Below, piece by piece: positions 23,248 to 34,299 of a stretch of 64,000 nucleotides of DNA. Source of the DNA: Auriscalpium vulgare (taxonomy: Eukaryota > Basidiomycota > Agaricomycetes > Russulales > Auriscalpiaceae); NCBI GenBank assembly GCA_019915015.1, contig JAHBBC010000052.1, forward strand, positions 51,127-115,126, read 5' to 3'. The position numbers and the translations under genes were made by a program. The stretch's first letter is position 1, and each line of letters opens with the position of its first letter. Below the pieces are notes generated by a model. The model worked only from the letters and a program-made list of their open reading frames with translations, made no database searches and had not been told where the DNA came from.

Positions 23248-23533
23248 GGGATCAAGCGTGGGAATTATTTACCGGAAATGGCAATTATGGAGCATTTTCT
23301 TCTGACTTCAGAGCCACTGAAATTATGTGCATATCTATTCTAGTTAGCTTAAAAAATGCGAAATACTGTCTGAAACGGGAGTCTTTTGAAGTGCGAAGAG
23401 GGGGAATTGTGTTTGCTAGGGAAATTGGACCGTGTGAACAAATAGCTATATATGGGGGGGAAGATGAAAGTTGCATGGGGGTCCAAAAACCGCGACTGGT
23501 GCTTACATAAGAAACGATTCAAGGGAATCGTAA

Positions 23534-24138
23534 TACAGCAGATGCTCCATATATCTAATCCACAGTCATTTCCGATGGATGGCAGAACAGGCACAGACAT
23601 TTATAGCCTGTGTGAGGAGATTTTTAAAAGTGATCTTTTTCAATTCTCAGTGAAGACACAGTGTGTACAGTGCAATATTGTGGTTTCACATAATTATGTC
23701 AATGTACCTTCTTGGAGACTGTACAATGATGTCCCAGAGACAGTGGCCGCAGAACTCAAGAAAAAGTTGTCATCAAAAAGTACACGCACATGTCAAACAT
23801 GCAATAGATATTTAACACGGTTTGTCTCATTTCACAATGAAGCACCTCCATTTCTGGTAGTGATTCTACCTCAGCATGTTGCACATCTGAAAATCAAGCC
23901 ATCATTGTCAATTGGAGAAGGGCAGGACAGGCTAATGTACAAACTCAGAGGCATTATATATTATGGAGATGCACATTTTACTTCACGCATTGTTGCTGAC
24001 AATGGGGTGGTTTCATACCATGATGGAATAGCAACAGGACGGAACTGTGTTGAGGAGGGCAGATTAACAGCAATACAAGACATTTATAATGTCAGGGGTA
24101 GACAGGCAAGTGTCCTTATATATTCTAATATATTCTGA
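23534..24138 (+). pseudogene. Helitron cysteine peptidase, C-terminal part
   Basis: Continues the peptidase broken at 20203. Joined directly, the frame reads ...LETTRDK|IQQMLHISNPQSFP and stays open to the stop at 24138. It has SFPMDGRTGTDIYSL, two CxxC pairs (CVQC, CQTC) that could bind zinc, FLVVILPQHVAHLKI, and VVSYHDGI, where the His is a candidate catalytic residue paired with the Cys of WSCAYDS. The product ends YNVRGRQASVLIYSN. In fungal Helitrons this peptidase is a C-terminal fusion of unknown role. The ATG-started frame at 23452 begins inside the insertion and is not a real start. Confidence 0.8.
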
Positions 24139-24214
24139 GCTCAATAGCTTAGTAATACTATATACCAGTCAGGAATCGTACTGCCGTGCTCTGCATCGGC
24201 CCACTCCCAGCAAG

Positions 24215-25401
24215 TACCATGAGGTAAAACACCTTGTTGCGCTCGAAGCGTACTGCGAGGCGATGGGCATCGCGCACGCGCGATTCTTGCCTCGAGGACA
24301 TCCCGAGCCGGAAGGTATTCCGACCGTCACGGTTTTCACCGTCGAAGTCGCAATTTACGGGCGTCGGGAGCCCGGCTATCGACCCGGTGATGAGCTCATA
24401 GTGCGAGGAAATATAAGGAGTGAATTAGCGCGTCTGCGGAGCGAGCGACTTCGTCGAGAAGCTCACCCTCATCTTAGTACATTGGCTCCTTCTCGCGTGG
24501 CTCATAACACTGCTCCTTTCTCCAACGACGATCTTGCGCGCTGCCAGGAGTATGCTGCGGACCTCCTCGAGTGGGCTCGAAGCGGAGGGCGCGAGCCGTA
24601 CCCTGGCGAGCCTCCGCGCGGCTACGTTGACCGGTTTCGCGCCGTCAACGTCTACGCGCCCCTTCCGACCGATTACCCTCACCTGTTGAATGTTCGTGAG
24701 TATTTCCGTGGTAGACGTGATATATCTGATGCTTACTTGAGCCGCCGTCGCGCAGCGCCGCCGCCAAACACGTACTATGGCGCGCCGCCGCCGTGGTTCG
24801 ACGCGCCGTTGCCACATGCGCCTCCGTTTGCCCTAGGACCTTCCAGCGGTGTCCAGATGGACCTGGTGTCGTGGGGACGTCTGCTGGATTTCAAGGCCAG
24901 CATGGCGGGCATGGAGCTTGGCGGCGGAGGTCAATATGGAGGCCCGCATTGCCGTGGCAACGGCGGTTGGCGCGAGTCGGACCGTCGTCCACCCCAAGGC
25001 CCGCGCGGCAGAGCTTTGGCTCAGCAATTCGGCCGTCGCGACGCCCAGCCGCAGCAGGGCGCTGGCGGATCGTTCAGGCGTCGTGGCGGACAGAGAGGTG
25101 AATTTAACGCACCTCAACTTGATTTTCCCAAGTTCCGACCTTTTCTTCAGGGAATTATCACTCTAGGCGAGGCCGCAGCGGCCGCTTCGGGGGCTCGACT
25201 CACCAGAACAACGCAGGAGGTGCCGGAGAGGCAGGACCCTCCAACCAGCACGTCGTCGTCGAGAGTGAAGAAGTTTTCGAGCCTGCAGCCGCCCAGCTGT
25301 CGTACGAAGGCGCCGGCAACGGCGCTGACGAAGAATATGATGACGACGGCGACTACGTCATCGATGACACACATGGACCCGACGGGGGTTTCAGCGGCTG
25401 A
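24215..25401 (+). pseudogene. 5'-truncated RGG/Arg-Gly-rich protein, possibly Gag-like
   Basis: The frame enters directly from the Helitron boundary with no start of its own (HLVALEAYCEAMGIAHARF). A folded region follows (IPTVTVFTVEVAIYGRREPG, EYAADLLEWARSGGREPYPG), then PPPWFDAPLPHAPP and an Arg/Gly-rich tail (RPPQGPRGRALAQQ, GSFRRRGGQRG). A 54-nt intron at 25097-25150 (GTGAAT...TTCAG) joins RRGGQR to GNYHSRRGRSGRFGG in phase 1, and the acidic end EEYDDDGDYVIDD stops at 25399. RGG tails usually bind RNA. A purine-rich tract and a TGTAACGCCC start of a possible LTR follow closely, so this may be a Gag-like product, but I recognise no defined family. Confidence 0.5.
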
Positions 25402-25454
25402 GAAGTCGCGCAAGCTCACCAGGTGCGCCTTTCCGAGCAAGGCGGGAGGGCGAA

Positions 25455-25656
25455 TGTAACGCCCGCGCGCCGTCTACGTTCCCGCTAGTAACTCCGTATT
25501 CGGCAGATTGATCAGTCCGCCTCGCGGCGGACTCGTTATCGAAGGAAATCAGTAGATTAGTCAGTAGTATACATAGCTAGCTACGTGTTTTGTATCTAGC
25601 TAGGCTCTCTTGAACCCGAACTATCCCCCACTCTGTTCTGGTTTGACTGGAGGGAC
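25455..25656 (+). repeat. possible LTR, left part
   Basis: Begins TGTAACGCCC straight after the purine tract AAGGCGGGAGGGCGAA, the usual polypurine-tract/3'-LTR junction of fungal Ty3/Gypsy elements. It contains the hairpin AGTCCGCC-TCGC-GGCGGACT near 25517-25536 and a CTAGCTA inverted repeat. The right part would lie beyond 26822, split by the inverted-repeat element. No second LTR copy is visible, so this is tentative. Confidence 0.35.
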
Positions 25657-26822
25657 TTCAGTTGAATGGATCGATCTGAGGCGGCTTATAGCCGCGACGG
25701 ATCAATCTGCGGCGGAGGGCCACCGCGGCGCGAATACAGCAGACGGCAGGCGTGCCGCAAAGATATCCGTCTTGGATATCTATGTGGGCGCCCCCGCACG
25801 GATATCTATACGGCGCCACCACAGGGATATCTGTGCGGCGCACCGCACGGATACCTGTCGTGCACAATACAAGAGGCGTTGGACGAGTCATCAAAATAAT
25901 ACAACAAGCGGGAATCGAACCAAGACTGCGAGAGTCATAAATCGCATATTTTCCCAGTAAGTATAACCACTTCGTCACAGAGCATATACTACTTAGTAGA
26001 ACATATAAAATATACCCACTATCTACGGTCCGTATACGACAATTTCTCGAAAATCGTCTTAAGTCGTGCATGCTATCACCTGATCTGCCTGTTGCTGCAC
26101 CAGCAGGTCTAGCACAGCTACAAAGTATTCTATGTTGGATTTATATTGATGGAGCCTTCTTTGTCAGCAGATAGCTGCTGCAAAGAACGGAAGCCGGGTT
26201 CACAATGATAGCAATGGTTTAGTGAACTGAGGAGAACATATGTATATATACTGCCTTCATGTAGGATGCTATAAATGTCTTGTAGTCAAGTGGTTATGCA
26301 TACATAATTCACAGGTGCAATGTATTCCGTCAACTGAATATCTACGACACTCGGGTAGCTCGCGCGGGCGATGGGTGCGTGCTTCGGGTTGATTTGTGTC
26401 TGCTCCTTGCTGACCTGTACATGTCTGCGTTCGTAAATGCGCGTCATATATTGTCCGTTTGCTCAGCTAGCAATGGTCTGTTGACGCTGCGGTAAGCTAC
26501 GCGGTCGGCGTTCCAAACGCTGCCAGTTCGATTCTCGCTCTGGTAATATTTTGACCGCATCCGCGATATCCGTGTGGAAGTCCACGCAGATATCTGTGTG
26601 GATGTACGCACGGATATCTGTGTGGATGTACACACGGATATCTGTGCGTTGACAAGGATATCTATGCGGTAAGCTCACTTGGATATCTGTGTAGTGCGGG
26701 CAGCTAACGACGTGGCATTGTTTGTATATATACGACATCATGAATCTACTACACGATCGCCCCCCGCCGCAGATTGATCTGTTGCGGCTATAAGCCGCCT
26801 CAGATTGATCCGGGCAACTGAA
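25657..26822. mobile_element. 1.17-kb terminal-inverted-repeat element with GATATC subterminal repeats
   Basis: The ends are inverted copies about 60 bp long: TTCAGTTG...GGATCGATCTGAGGCGG on the left, and its reverse complement at 26760-26822 on the right. Inside each end lie several copies of GGATATCTGTG-like motifs (left 25758-25855, right 26560-26695), the pattern of subterminal transposase-binding sites. The interior has no convincing ORF but holds tRNA-like B boxes (about 25915 on the minus strand, 26528 on the plus). It is probably a non-autonomous class II element. A target-site duplication was not evident. Confidence 0.65.
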
Positions 26823-27630
26823 CATCTTGTTGACTGAACTCTCTCCCTTGCAACCCGTGTTCTAGAAGCTACTCTCGAACATCTTCAAGCTCACAAGCAT
26901 CAAGATTATATCGAGAGGCCGTTAGTCTCACACCCACTAACGCACAGATTCTGCAGACGCTCTCCGACAGACATCGTCTTGGGTCCCCTGGTTATCTGCG
27001 CCCTCCGTTCATCTTGCGCGACCGCTTGAGCCCTCAACATCTAACCCTGCGACGATAGCGAGCTGTGGACGCCCTCGCTTGGATCTGATTTCCCGTCTCC
27101 ATCTTATGTGCTATTGGCAATCGACGCACTGATCCACTCGCGGGACCCCTCTTATGCACTCTAGTCAAGCTCCCAATGGCTCAACAACGCGCGAACGTAC
27201 TGCTCATCATCTCGTCAATCTTCGGTCCGCAACACAGGTGGCCTCAAAGCGCTGCACAAAATGACACATAGATGGGGAACATGATGCGTGGTTCTTCCGC
27301 TTGATACACTCCGCCACTCATCGTTGTTTCTCCTCCAGCCTAGCTATCGGATCGTCGCCACGTCACCGCCTACCGCGTGCCGCGCCCGAAACAACAAAAT
27401 GCCCCTTGGTCTTGCACCTACGCGCCGCGCCGCGAACGATCCGTCTTCGACCTTCGCTTGCGGGCGCAGGCTTTTCTCGGTTGAATGCACGACAGAGACG
27501 TCTTACGTGCTGGTGCGTGTGACATGTCAGTGTTCTCATCAACCTTCAAGCTAACTTTCGTCCCTGGCAGTGTTTGCGCGCCATGACTCAACACCTTTGA
27601 GCATACATTCGCCCGATCGAGGTCCCAGGC
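26823..27630 (+). other. stretch without a supported gene
   Basis: May start with the right half of the split LTR. Short frames at 27.29-27.55 kb look unconvincing. GC content returns to the high level of the flanks. Confidence 0.4.
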
Positions 27631-27818
27631 ATGTCAGATCTCGAGAGCAGGTCTGGTGCCAGTGCGCGCTCCTTTAATTTTCATCTGTTGATTGCGTTGC
27701 TTACTGATTTCTTTACTCAGGCCGTGTACCCAGCCATCAAGTCGACTCTCCAACATACTCTGACTCATCCTGTGCTAACCGCGTTACCATCTTCAAACAT
27801 CATCCCGCCCACAGATAG
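27631..27818 (+). CDS. MSD-family small protein, copy 1
   Basis: Exon 27631-27655 (MSDLESRSG) joins exon 27721-27818 across a 65-nt intron (GTGCCA...TTTACTCAG) in phase 1, giving a 40-residue product. The N-terminus, intron position and sequence after the splice (VPSH) recur at 33.6 kb on the minus strand, and the N-terminus also at 33.0 and 35.8 kb. No signal peptide and no CaaX end. Function unknown; it could also be a spliced repeat without coding role. Confidence 0.35.
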
Positions 27819-28589
27819 CCAAAGATTGTTGGACTGAAGGACTTGTCCGCTTCGTCTCACACCCTACCCTTCCCGGTTGCATTTAGGGCGCGAGCTTGCA
27901 GCCCAAAGTCGGAAACCTGGGCGTGCTTTTCCCATCGGCTTTCTCAGGGCCATCGACGAAGACGAATGTGAGCGTCCTCTGTCCTCGGAGGCCGACTGGT
28001 ATGTTTTTCCTTCCATCCCGCGATTCTCTCTGACTGTCCCTGCGGCTGTTGCAGCGACCTAGGATGGCGCTAAGGCCTAGAGCGAGGATAAGACGGCCGG
28101 CTGGAGCGCATGGACACCGTAGTCGACGTGGGGGTTGTGAGAGCGAGGTGGGTCTATCGAGTGCGGAGAGGATGAGGAGCACGAAGTACTACACACCGCC
28201 GCTCAGCCGCATTGAGATCGCGTTCCACACAGCGTCTTGATGCCTACATGACGGATGGCTATGCCGTCGACCAAATAACTTGACGAGGTGGCATCGAGAT
28301 GGCGAGCAGGTCTGCTCGCAGACAGGCGCACGCGTCCACTCTCGTGCCTTGGTGAGCTCGAAGGGAGCGCATATGACCGGGCCCAGAATGTAGAGGTTCG
28401 TGAGCGAGTTGTCATCGCGTCAGAGGTGGCAAGACGACCCATGACACCGCCCTCCGGGGTTCGTCCGGTCCGTACTCCCGCAATCAATCCCAATCCATCT
28501 TTTTCCTTTTTTCTTCCCCTCTCGCCTCAAGCTCACCTCCACCGTCCTACGTCCTCCTCGAATTCTCTACAGCCCCAATCGTCAACGCC

Positions 28590-28876
28590 AGCTGCACGCC
28601 TTCTCTTTGTGACCCAGCCGCGCCTTCTCCTGACGCTCGGGCACCACACCTCGAACCCCACGCGTGCAGACCAGCGCGCGCGCGTGCCTCTGCACAACGT
28701 TATGCGAGGGACATGATCTCCGTATCAGCATGCCTGTGGGTAGGATGGCGCGGCTGCGGCGAGAATGGGCCGTCCTCGTCGTTATGATTAGATCTCCCGA
28801 CATCGTCGCTCATCTCGCAGCTCCATCCCAGTCCATGGGAAGAACGCTCCCCGCACACAACCGCACGTCGCTCTGA
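28590..28876 (+). pseudogene. diverged relative of the 54.3-kb gene
   Basis: The frame TSARACLCTTLCEGHDLRIS...GRMARLRREWAVLVV resembles exon 2 of the gene at 54313-54734 (CARASTRCCTADTMS...DGLARK), and each follows a CAG acceptor-like sequence. No matching exon 1 is clear here, so it is marked as a remnant. Confidence 0.3.
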
Positions 28877-30777
28877 AGAGCTAGCTCAACAGATTTGATC
28901 AATGGTGGCTAGGGACGGTGGCTGGGCTGTCTAGCTCGGGAGGTGCGTCATTGTGCGTTGTATATCGCATCGTCGCCCGACATTGATCAGCCAATTCTCT
29001 CTGCAGATACTTTGCGCGGAATGTACCCTCTCATGCGCCATCTCCAGTGCACCCTTCCTCTCTTCTCCTTCCCTGCACTAGCATGCATGCACTATGAACC
29101 GCCCTGCCCGTCGTCTCCTCTCCTGCATCTGCGCACCCGCTCGTGCCCAAGCCGTCCCCACGTCATGGCGCTCTCGATCGGTCGATCGCATATTCCGTGC
29201 CGATCCAGGGTCCTGTGCCGAACGCGATCTGAAAGCTCAATGACGGTTGGGGAGGATGTGGCGCGGGCGACTGCCGTGCGTGATACGCGGGCGGAGTCCG
29301 CTGGCAATTCCGCAATGTGACAGCGCCCGCGCTCATCTCGCGGATCGCGCGTGTAGACGGGCGGAGGTGCAGAGAGGCTCACCCGCCGATTCTCTGTCGA
29401 GAGGGCGCGCCGGTACGCAGCGAGGAGGCGCGCATCGTGAAGGGCACATTGGACTCTGAGCAGGGCTTGCCCGGTAGTATCCGTGCCCGGCATCTTTACT
29501 GCATGTCGACTCGGCGAATTACAAGGTCTATGCGCTGTGCATCTCGTCTTGGCAGTACTGAAGGGAAATGACAACGGGTCGCCGGACCGCGGAGAAAGCA
29601 CCGTGAATAAGGCTAAGTATTTTGCACGCCGAGCAATGGGTGTCGCACCCAACGTGACGCGTTCCGGCCAACTGCTTGCTTTGGCTTCGTCCAAACATCG
29701 ACCTGTGGAAGGTACTGCGGCTGCGCGCAATCTGGTCAGTGTCGTCTGCTTTGTCGTCAGGCTGCGTACTGACCGTGATTTTCGATACAAGATCTACATC
29801 GACGGCAGGTGCCTTCGTCGCAGTTGTCAGTTTCAAGGACCGCATGGCGGACGAACGAGTCGGGTGTGGCCTCCACTTCTCCTCTCCACATCTCGCCGAG
29901 CCGCTTGTCTCCGCGGAGGTCTGTGTTCTATCCGCTCAACAAGATGCCAGCGTCCACGCACACTGGTCACGTTTCGGTAAGCACCGAGAATCTTGACTCG
30001 CGTGCTGTTCCTCGCCTTTATCTCGCAGCTGGCGTCGATCACCCTGCATGACCGGCCGTCCAGATGCTCACGCGCTCCTCGCTGTGGTTCGTTCTGCCGC
30101 ACCGTACCTCCGTCATCTACCGATTCCGAAACACCGTGTGGTCACACCGAGGCCCTTCGATGCTGCGCTGAGATGACTGCAGAGGAACCCGTTTCTGGGG
30201 AGAAGGGCGGGGCTGCTGCGCGACCGCCGTTCCCGCGCGTGAGACGGGCCACCCAGCGATGCGAAGCTGACACAGGACTGGCGTTTCGCGCAGCTGGGGC
30301 ATCCGGGCGTTCACGCCGCGCAGGCTCAGCGGGCACCAGTCCGATTTCATTGGTGTCATTGCGCAGCTCGGGTGTTTGTCCGTAATATACGCCTAGTATA
30401 TGCAGGGCATCATCGTGCTATGAGTGCCTTGGTTCCGCAGCTGAATGCATGGGCGTAATATAGCCAGGTATATGCTCTCAATATCAGTGCGGCTCACGAG
30501 CTTCGTGCCTGCAGATAAACCATATCTTTATGTACAAAGAGAGCGGATGGACGGGGAGAATCAGTTGCAAGTATATATGCTCGTGGATGATGCGAGAATC
30601 CTGCCAAGGAAAACTTTATATTCACCCTCCCTCAGCCACAAGGCGCTGCTCGCATAGACCTGGGTGATGGCTGCGCTCCCGTCAGCGTCGAGCAACCGGG
30701 GACAGAACCCTCGCAGACTCACTGTACCGCTGTCCGTACATCCGCGCGGCGATGCGGTGCCATGCGCATGCAGACCG

Positions 30778-31401
30778 CTAGGTCTGTGCTGTATGGGCGC
30801 TCGCTGAGCTGCCGCACCGCAGGTGGGGGCTGCATCCGGAAGGTCGGCAGGCAGCGATTTGTTGGACGATCGCGCGGAAGGCCTCGATTCTGCCGCGCAT
30901 GAGGGCGAGGTCGACCGCGGGATGGACTACGCGGGCAGTGGGGATGGTCGCTGAGACCATGCTGAGCACGTAGGTGATGGTGGAGCAGCTGCAGTGGGCC
31001 TGGCGTGGCGACTTGTCAGCTCGTTGTAGTAGCAGTCGAAGGATGCAACGGTGCACATACCGGGCATGCTGCAGTTTGGTGGGCGACTGTATGGGCGCGG
31101 ACTCGAATGCGGCGTTCGAGGAGAGTAGAAGGCCATGGTGAGGCGCACGGAGACGCTGGGCGTGGCTGAGCGCATGGTGGGAGGAGGAAGGAACGGTCGA
31201 TGGGGCAGGGACAGCGTCGTGTCCGGGCTTATATGCGCGGACAAACAGCGCGACGAGCCGGAGCGCATACAGCCAGCAGACACGCGGGCTCGCACGTGAC
31301 CCAGACGCGTCGACGCGTCCGCATCCGCGCTTTGGCTTCGTCAGAGAAACCAAACATGCCCGAGCGTATATAAGGCGCACCCGCGCACTGCCCCCCGCCA
31401 A
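30778..31401 (-). CDS. hypothetical protein
   Basis: A 207-codon frame whose C-terminal half looks coding (STITYVLSMVSATIPTARVV, HPAVDLALMRGRIEAFRAIV). A TATA-like CATATAAG at about 31229 on this strand, followed by CACCATG at 31172, suggests transcription starts inside the frame, and an intron-like GTATGT...GACAAG stretch lies near 31010-31060. The true start and splicing are uncertain. No family recognised. Confidence 0.3.
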   Translation of the reverse strand: MAGGSARVRLIYARACLVSLTKPKRGCGRVDASGSRASPRVCWLYALRLVALFVRAYKPGHDAVPAPSTVPSSSHHALSHAQRLRAPHHGLLLSSNAAFESAPIQSPTKLQHARYVHRCILRLLLQRADKSPRQAHCSCSTITYVLSMVSATIPTARVVHPAVDLALMRGRIEAFRAIVQQIAACRPSGCSPHLRCGSSASAHTAQT

Positions 31402-32844
31402 CGGCTCCTTCGTCTGCCCGCCATGTCGCCGCCCGCCGCTCTGTTCCTCGCGTCCTCATCATGGCCCTTTACTCGCCCGCACCGCTCTCGAGCATTCTCC
31501 GCCCGTCCTAAGCGCTGCCGTCAGTCCTTCGATACGCTCCAACGCTCATGAGAGGATCGCCCGACGTGCACCAGCCAGGAGACAACATCCTTGCACGCAA
31601 GGAGAACAGCATGCTCTCCGCATGGTCGACCACCGATCAGCCTCGTGTGTGATTAGAGGTACGTATGATTGTGTCGTCCATTTCCGCGGACACTGAGCTG
31701 ACGGGCTTCGGACATTGTCACAGAGCATAGTCCCTGCGTTTTCGATGGCTTACGCGGAGTCCCAAAGAACGTAACTGCAGAGTGTGTTATGGTGTCATTC
31801 CGAGGGTATTCTCGTATCATCACGCTTGTGCACATGTATCCCACCCGCGAGAATCATTTCCATGCATATGTTACGGTATTGAGCATCGTAAGACAAAGAT
31901 GCATCGTAGCGTGCTTAGTCTATGAGCGGGTGTATGCGCTCGCACAGCCCGGGAACCGTAGACTAAAGCGCATATATGCGGAAAAAACGCTTGCTGACGA
32001 CGATGTACAGTACATGCATGGAACAGGGTCTCGAGCCTGAGAAGCTGCATTCCGGGCGCTGACGAACAAAGCCGTGATGCAATCGCAGTTGTGACTATCG
32101 TAGACGGCTGGCAATCGACAGACCGAGCTAGACGAGTCCGAGTCAGTCCGGCGCCGTCCCAGAGAGCGAAAAAAACTCACTATGAGCGCCCTTCCACCGT
32201 CTCCATCGCGGCCCGGGCGTGGTGTCCAACGCGTCCACGCGCGGGAATAGTCCCTGCGCAGTTCAGTCACGCAACACCCGGGGCGCAGGTGTTAGCTATG
32301 TCTCGCACGACATTGAAGGCGGCGTCGTGGCCGAGGCGCGCGTCTTTCGAGAGGATGTGCCGTGGAACGTGCCTCTTGTCGTGCCATCGAGCGAGCATGA
32401 TAACGAAACAATGGGTGCTTGACGTGCGACTGCGAGCGAGGCTTGAATGCGTCGTGTAGGTGCTGCAGACACTGACGTCGCGTGCAGACCTCGCGGACCC
32501 TCCACATACACAGAACCAGCGTCGAATCTTCGTCCCTAATTGTTGGAAGCGAGGTCATGGTCATGCTGCCATCCAGATGTTCGATGCTACAGGCGCGTGG
32601 ACAGTCAGCCAGGATCGCGGGAGAGAGGTAATATCGGCATACATACAGCTGGAGGCCGCGCGTCACCCCCGCTCGACGTCCTGGGACAAAGGACGCGGGC
32701 TTCGCGTACGTCCAGGGGAGACGTGGGCTACGCAATAACACAAAGCACCCCAGGGTGCGTGTCAGAACGTGCTTGCGGTTTGCAGCGTAGCTGCAGAGAG
32801 GGGTCTGGTACGCGATTTTTGCCCACGCTGTAGATGCCCTGCAA

Positions 32845-33008
32845 TCAGCGGAGGGTAATCGGGGTGGATGGATGCGCCCACGGACATGGGCAACTTAGGA
32901 TAGTTGAGAACGCGCGGAACTGGGAATGTGTACCGGTCAGCAACGCGACTGACAGAGGAACATACCTCGAGCACGCACCGGACCGGACCTGCTGTGAACG
33001 TCTGACAT
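32845..33008 (-). CDS. MSD-family small protein, copy 2
   Basis: Starts MSDVHSRSGP. A GTGCGT...TTCCCAG intron at the family position joins it to a short exon ending CPCPWAHPSTPITLR. The region around the ATG matches copies 3 and 4 closely (CTTCGAGGCATGTCAGAC). Confidence 0.3.
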
Positions 33009-33405
33009 GCCTCGAAGGCCTGGACCCTGCACCAAGGCTTCGTGGCGCGCGCACAAACCCTGCCAGGGACGGATGTCAGCCCACACAATAAGAAAACCCT
33101 CTTGGTTGGGCGCACCGAGGGTAGCCTGCGCCAGGGTGCGTCAGCTTGACAGCCGACTCACAGGCTGGGTAGACTGCGACGAATCGATCCATGCAGCCTA
33201 CATAGAGCGAGCAGGCACGCGGAGGAGTCGAGAAGGTCGAGGAACGGCTGCGGTCACCATATACGTGGCCAGGATATACTGCAGGCACATCAGTCGCTGC
33301 GGGATGGACCAAGACGTGGACGTACGAGCCAATGAAGTAGCCGCTGGACGAACAGCACGCTCATAAAGAAAGCTTGCGCAGGATAGACACGCAAACAAAG
33401 CGCGA

Positions 33406-33659
33406 CTAGTCACCACTGCGTGAAGGCGCAGCCTGGTCGCAGAGCAGACCGTTGTGTACGTCATTGGCTCGCAAGACGATGTTTGAGTATATTGTCGTCG
33501 ACGATTGTGACAGAGGGGTGAGGTAGTCGACGAGGTTACGGATCTGTTTGCCTTCCGGATGGTCGGGTACGCAGCCTGGGTGCGCGCCCCAGTCAGCGAC
33601 GCGATGAACAGATAAGCAGACCGCGAGCACGCACCGGATTTGCTCTGAATGTCTGACAT
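33406..33659 (-). CDS. MSD-family small protein, copy 3
   Basis: Exon 1 (33659-33635) encodes MSDIQSKSG. A phase-1 intron beginning GTGCGTGCTC and ending CACCCAG leads to CVPDHPEGKQIRNLVDYLTP and a stop at 33406, 64 residues in all. Read unspliced, the frame also stays open for a while, so splicing is inferred from conservation with copies 1 and 4. Confidence 0.35.
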
Positions 33660-34299
33660 TTTTCAAAGGCCTGGATTGCACGGCAGTAGACTGTATGCGC
33701 GACGGCTTTGTGCATTGTTAGGGACTGTCCGAGTCGCACGTTAGCCTGATGCGCTGGTTATACGAATGCGGTGTGCGCACTGGTGGATGTCTTATTCGAC
33801 CGTATCTCCGTCGAGGAAAGCGCACGCCCGTAATCATGGCTACGTAGCTAGCCTTGAGGCCGCGATCAGGATATGCCGGGACGAAGAGACGCGGGCGGTC
33901 CATCCAGCGTCGCAGTGCGGAATATACAGGCAGGCGAGTATGTAAAGTGAGGCGCTGGAAGATAGATATGGATTCGGAGCTGGACGAGGGGCGTATGAGT
34001 GCGGGTGCACGGGTGCGTGGCGATAAGGGCGATGGTGAGTGCCGTCGGTGCCAAGAGACGGAGAGGGTGGCCCAGGAGATCGGTGTCTGGGGTCCGCCAT
34101 CGTTCCCCCTCCGACGGTGAAGTTGAACGTCAGTGAGCCTGTGATCGTGGCAAACACCAACTTCGAGGTCTGTATGGGTTCTTCTAGGCATATGCATGCA
34201 TGCAGTCTAATAAGGGTTACCCATGACCAGGTAATTTGTATGATATGTCGAATGCCTCAACGGGCGGCAGTGACTCGGCCAACCAGTTTCGTCCCAGTA

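Larger units (their letters stand above)
22766..23533 (-). mobile_element. Helitron-like insertion B2, tandem to B1
   Basis: Starts CTTGCT right after the AA end of B1 and ends with GATTC...GAATCGT hairpin plus AA, followed by T23534. The 768-bp body includes an inverted repeat around 22811-22886 (CATGCCCC...GGGGCATG), tRNA-promoter-like A and B boxes, and a TGACGTCA palindrome. No genes. The head-to-tail arrangement with B1 suggests a rolling-circle tandem product, or one insertion into the end of the other. Confidence 0.6.
12907..24214 (+). mobile_element. autonomous Helitron, disrupted
   Basis: The genes read left to right: N-terminal zinc-binding region with DUF6570, Rep/helicase-like HUH endonuclease, PIF1-type helicase and cysteine peptidase. 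This is the standard order of a fungal RepHel Helitron. The right end is probably 24214, because 24172-24214 matches 43 bp at the right end of a smaller inserted element (14358-14400) and both stop at CAGCAAG followed by T. Two insertions (13931-14400 and 20204-23533) and two apparent frameshifts (about 15350 and 17300) break the coding sequence, so this copy should not make active RepHel. The left end is not resolved. Confidence 0.8.

Noticed and set aside
23226..23533. ATG-started frames before the peptidase C-terminus
   Set aside because: They lie inside insertion B2 and join the peptidase only by chance.
25905..25990. Minus-strand tRNA gene
   Set aside because: The B box is good (GGTTCGATTCCCG), but T and acceptor stems fail and the anticodon loop is too long.
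26455..26560. tRNA-Trp gene
   Set aside because: The anticodon arm with CCA and a B box are present, but the acceptor stem does not pair and the D arm is weak. It is a tRNA-derived repeat at most.
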